Below, piece by piece: positions 6,843-7,472 of a DNA stretch of 7,472 nt; the stretch's first letter is position 1; each line of letters opens with the position of its first letter. The notes below the pieces were generated by a model, which saw only the letters and a program-made list of their open reading frames with translations, ran no database searches and was not told the DNA's origin. The position numbers and the translations under genes are program-made. The DNA comes from Dehalococcoidia bacterium (lineage in GTDB: Bacteria > Chloroflexota > Dehalococcoidia > JAUSJJ01). The stretch spans positions 1-7,472 of the forward strand of contig JAUSJJ010000040.1 in assembly GCA_030647705.1 (NCBI GenBank), given 5' to 3'.

Positions 6843-6905
6843 CGGACAAGTCCGCGTGCTTCGCCTCGCGGCGAACTGCTTTCCTCCCTACAGCGATCTG
6901 TAGGG
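6843..6905. repeat. Cluster of three hairpins upstream of tnpA (probable left end or leader)
   Basis: Three perfect stems follow one another. They are 6843-6847 with 6850-6854 (5 bp, AA loop), 6860-6865 with 6870-6875 (6 bp, 4-base loop), and 6886-6893 with 6898-6905 (8 bp, loop cgat). They lie 29-91 bases upstream of the tnpA start. In IS200, the left end holds a hairpin recognised by the transposase, and its leader forms structures that limit readthrough and translation. One or more of these could serve those roles. Which stem is the actual left-end hairpin cannot be told from this copy. Confidence 0.45.
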
Positions 6906-7261
6906 TATCCAGCAGCCCGTCTAATGACCTATTCAGGCTATGGCATTGCCTGTGTATGAACGAATGGGGACAATCATCCGCACTAACCCCGCCCACTGGA
7001 GGCGAACCTGTTGCAATGCAAACATTCGGATTTATTCGACAGTAAGCCAGTCGAGACAATAGCACAAACGCGGCTTCTCCGTAAGCGCGTGGCAGATGAT
7101 CTTCTGATAGCGGTTTCCGACCATTGAGGCTACCTGAGATCAAGCGATTTAGGGAAACACGCGAACACCCGCAGAAGCGTTTGAGAGGAAACATCTACGC
7201 AACTTGCTCATCATGGTTTGCGCCGTTTCCGGCAAATTTGCTGCGCGCCAGCGGGTGATGT
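6906..7261. other. Stretch with no supportable gene between the insertion sequence and the glycosyltransferase
   Basis: No open frame here has family-like sequence, a good ribosome binding site or a recognisable motif. A minus-strand open frame covering most of it (6835-7194) reads as low-complexity chance coding. A small hairpin, 7222-7225 with 7230-7233, forms a GAAA tetraloop on the minus strand about 28 bases after the glycosyltransferase stop, and might mark that transcript's end. A 5-bp pair, caggc and gcctg, lies around 6934-6953. The stretch may be decayed DNA or the outer part of the mobile element. Confidence 0.4.
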
Positions 7262-7472
7262 TCAGGCCTTCCCGTAACGTCCTCGCCACCCGTTCAAGCG
7301 AATGGCCATCGTTTCCTTCAGCGTCAGAAAGGTATCCCGGAACGGGTGTACCTTGCTCTGACCACGGTGATGCCAGACAATAGGCACTTCTACTATGCGC
7401 AGGCCTCGTTGCTGCGCCAGGAACAGAATCTCCCCATCGAAGCCGAACCCGTCTATTGTCTGGAGCGGAAAG
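7262..7472 (-). CDS. GT2-family glycosyltransferase, polyprenyl-phosphate sugar transferase type (C-terminal part only)
   Basis: The minus strand is open from the window edge to TGA at 7264-7262, giving 69 residues; the start and catalytic part lie outside. The segment DGFGFDGEILFLAQQRG, then RIVEVPIVWHH, then SKVHPFRDTF, is the C-terminal signature of dolichyl- or polyprenyl-phosphate mannosyl/glucosyltransferases (GT2, DPM1/ALG5-like). In these enzymes the G-F-x-x-D-x-E helix follows the active site, and the W-x-x-x-x-x-SK-V strand closes the fold. The tail RLNGWRGRYGKA ends soon after the domain and shows no membrane segment, so there is no attached GtrA-like or transmembrane part. The expected role is transfer of a nucleotide sugar to a lipid carrier at the inner membrane face for cell-envelope glycans or protein glycosylation; the sugar is unknown. 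Confidence 0.85.
   Translation of the reverse strand, partial: FPLQTIDGFGFDGEILFLAQQRGLRIVEVPIVWHHRGQSKVHPFRDTFLTLKETMAIRLNGWRGRYGKA

Larger units (their letters stand above)
6354..6905 (-). mobile_element. IS200/IS605-family insertion sequence, transposase-only, ends approximate
   Basis: A full-length Y1 transposase gene is bracketed by a hairpin just after its stop and a cluster of hairpins upstream of its start. That layout suits an IS200-type element, which has no terminal inverted repeats, makes no target duplication and carries only tnpA. No tnpB was recognised on either side. The exact ends cannot be fixed from one copy, because cleavage sites lie a few to tens of bases outside the hairpins. 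The limits given are the outermost hairpins that I could support. Confidence 0.5.

Noticed and set aside
6419..7045. Plus-strand open frame antisense to tnpA, whose tail vaguely resembles a TnpB C terminus
   Set aside because: Most of it is the shadow of tnpA. The tail lacks the zinc-ribbon and the D-R-D-x-N-A-A motif of TnpB, so a tnpB remnant cannot be supported.
6835..7194. Minus-strand open frame of 119 codons upstream of tnpA
   Set aside because: It has no family-like motif and no clear ribosome binding site. It runs through the hairpin cluster and looks like a chance open frame in GC-rich DNA.
1..7472. A defence system, CRISPR array, phage region or new multi-gene system
   Set aside because: Neighbouring genes share no operon logic, no regularly spaced repeats are visible, and each recognisable gene belongs to an unrelated housekeeping, surface or mobile-element family.

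Overview
This is a 7.5 kb stretch of GC-rich bacterial DNA. It holds six protein genes, two of them cut by the window edges, with one small insertion sequence among them. The best lineage guess is Chloroflexota, perhaps Dehalococcoidia or Anaerolineae. The clues are a flavodoxin-fold FMN reductase of the 'SPRKxSNTDLLLDEAL' type, a tiny Cys/His zinc-site protein of a style I associate with that phylum, and a huge secreted FG-GAP/PKD/GEVED/dockerin protein. This is an inference from protein style; no marker gene is present.

Layout, left to right. (1) A 5'-truncated FMN reductase on the plus strand (1-567) meets a small zinc-site protein on the minus strand (564-809) tail to tail, with overlapping stop codons. 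A perfect 17-bp inverted repeat shaped like a bidirectional terminator lies inside the reductase reading frame, just before those stops. (2) A histone-deacetylase-fold hydrolase (1051-1899, minus) keeps the metal-site motifs but lacks the usual catalytic tyrosine. (3) A 16-bp GC-rich hairpin (1941-1977) separates it from a 1429-residue exported protein (2037-6326, minus). That protein carries, in order, a signal peptide, an FG-GAP/PQQ-like propeller, a C39/papain-like domain whose expected Cys and His are Ser and Asn, a PKD domain, a conserved unnamed module, a GEVED-type domain, a carboxypeptidase-regulatory-like beta-sandwich and a dockerin-type calcium-binding pair. (4) An intact IS200/IS605-family Y1 transposase (6377-6814, minus) sits immediately upstream, with hairpins on both sides. 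(5) About 450 bp without a supportable gene follows. (6) The C-terminal end of a GT2 glycosyltransferase runs off the right edge (7262-7472, minus).

The genes do not form an obvious pathway or defence system. The minus-strand genes are separated by hairpins, mobile DNA or gaps, so most are probably independent units. The insertion sequence lies so close to the large secreted gene that it has probably replaced or displaced that gene's upstream region. I found no CRISPR array, tRNA, rRNA, phage module or toxin-antitoxin pair. The most notable points are the apparent pseudo-peptidase in the secreted protein, the tyrosine-less deacetylase-like enzyme, and the terminator-like palindrome embedded in coding sequence.
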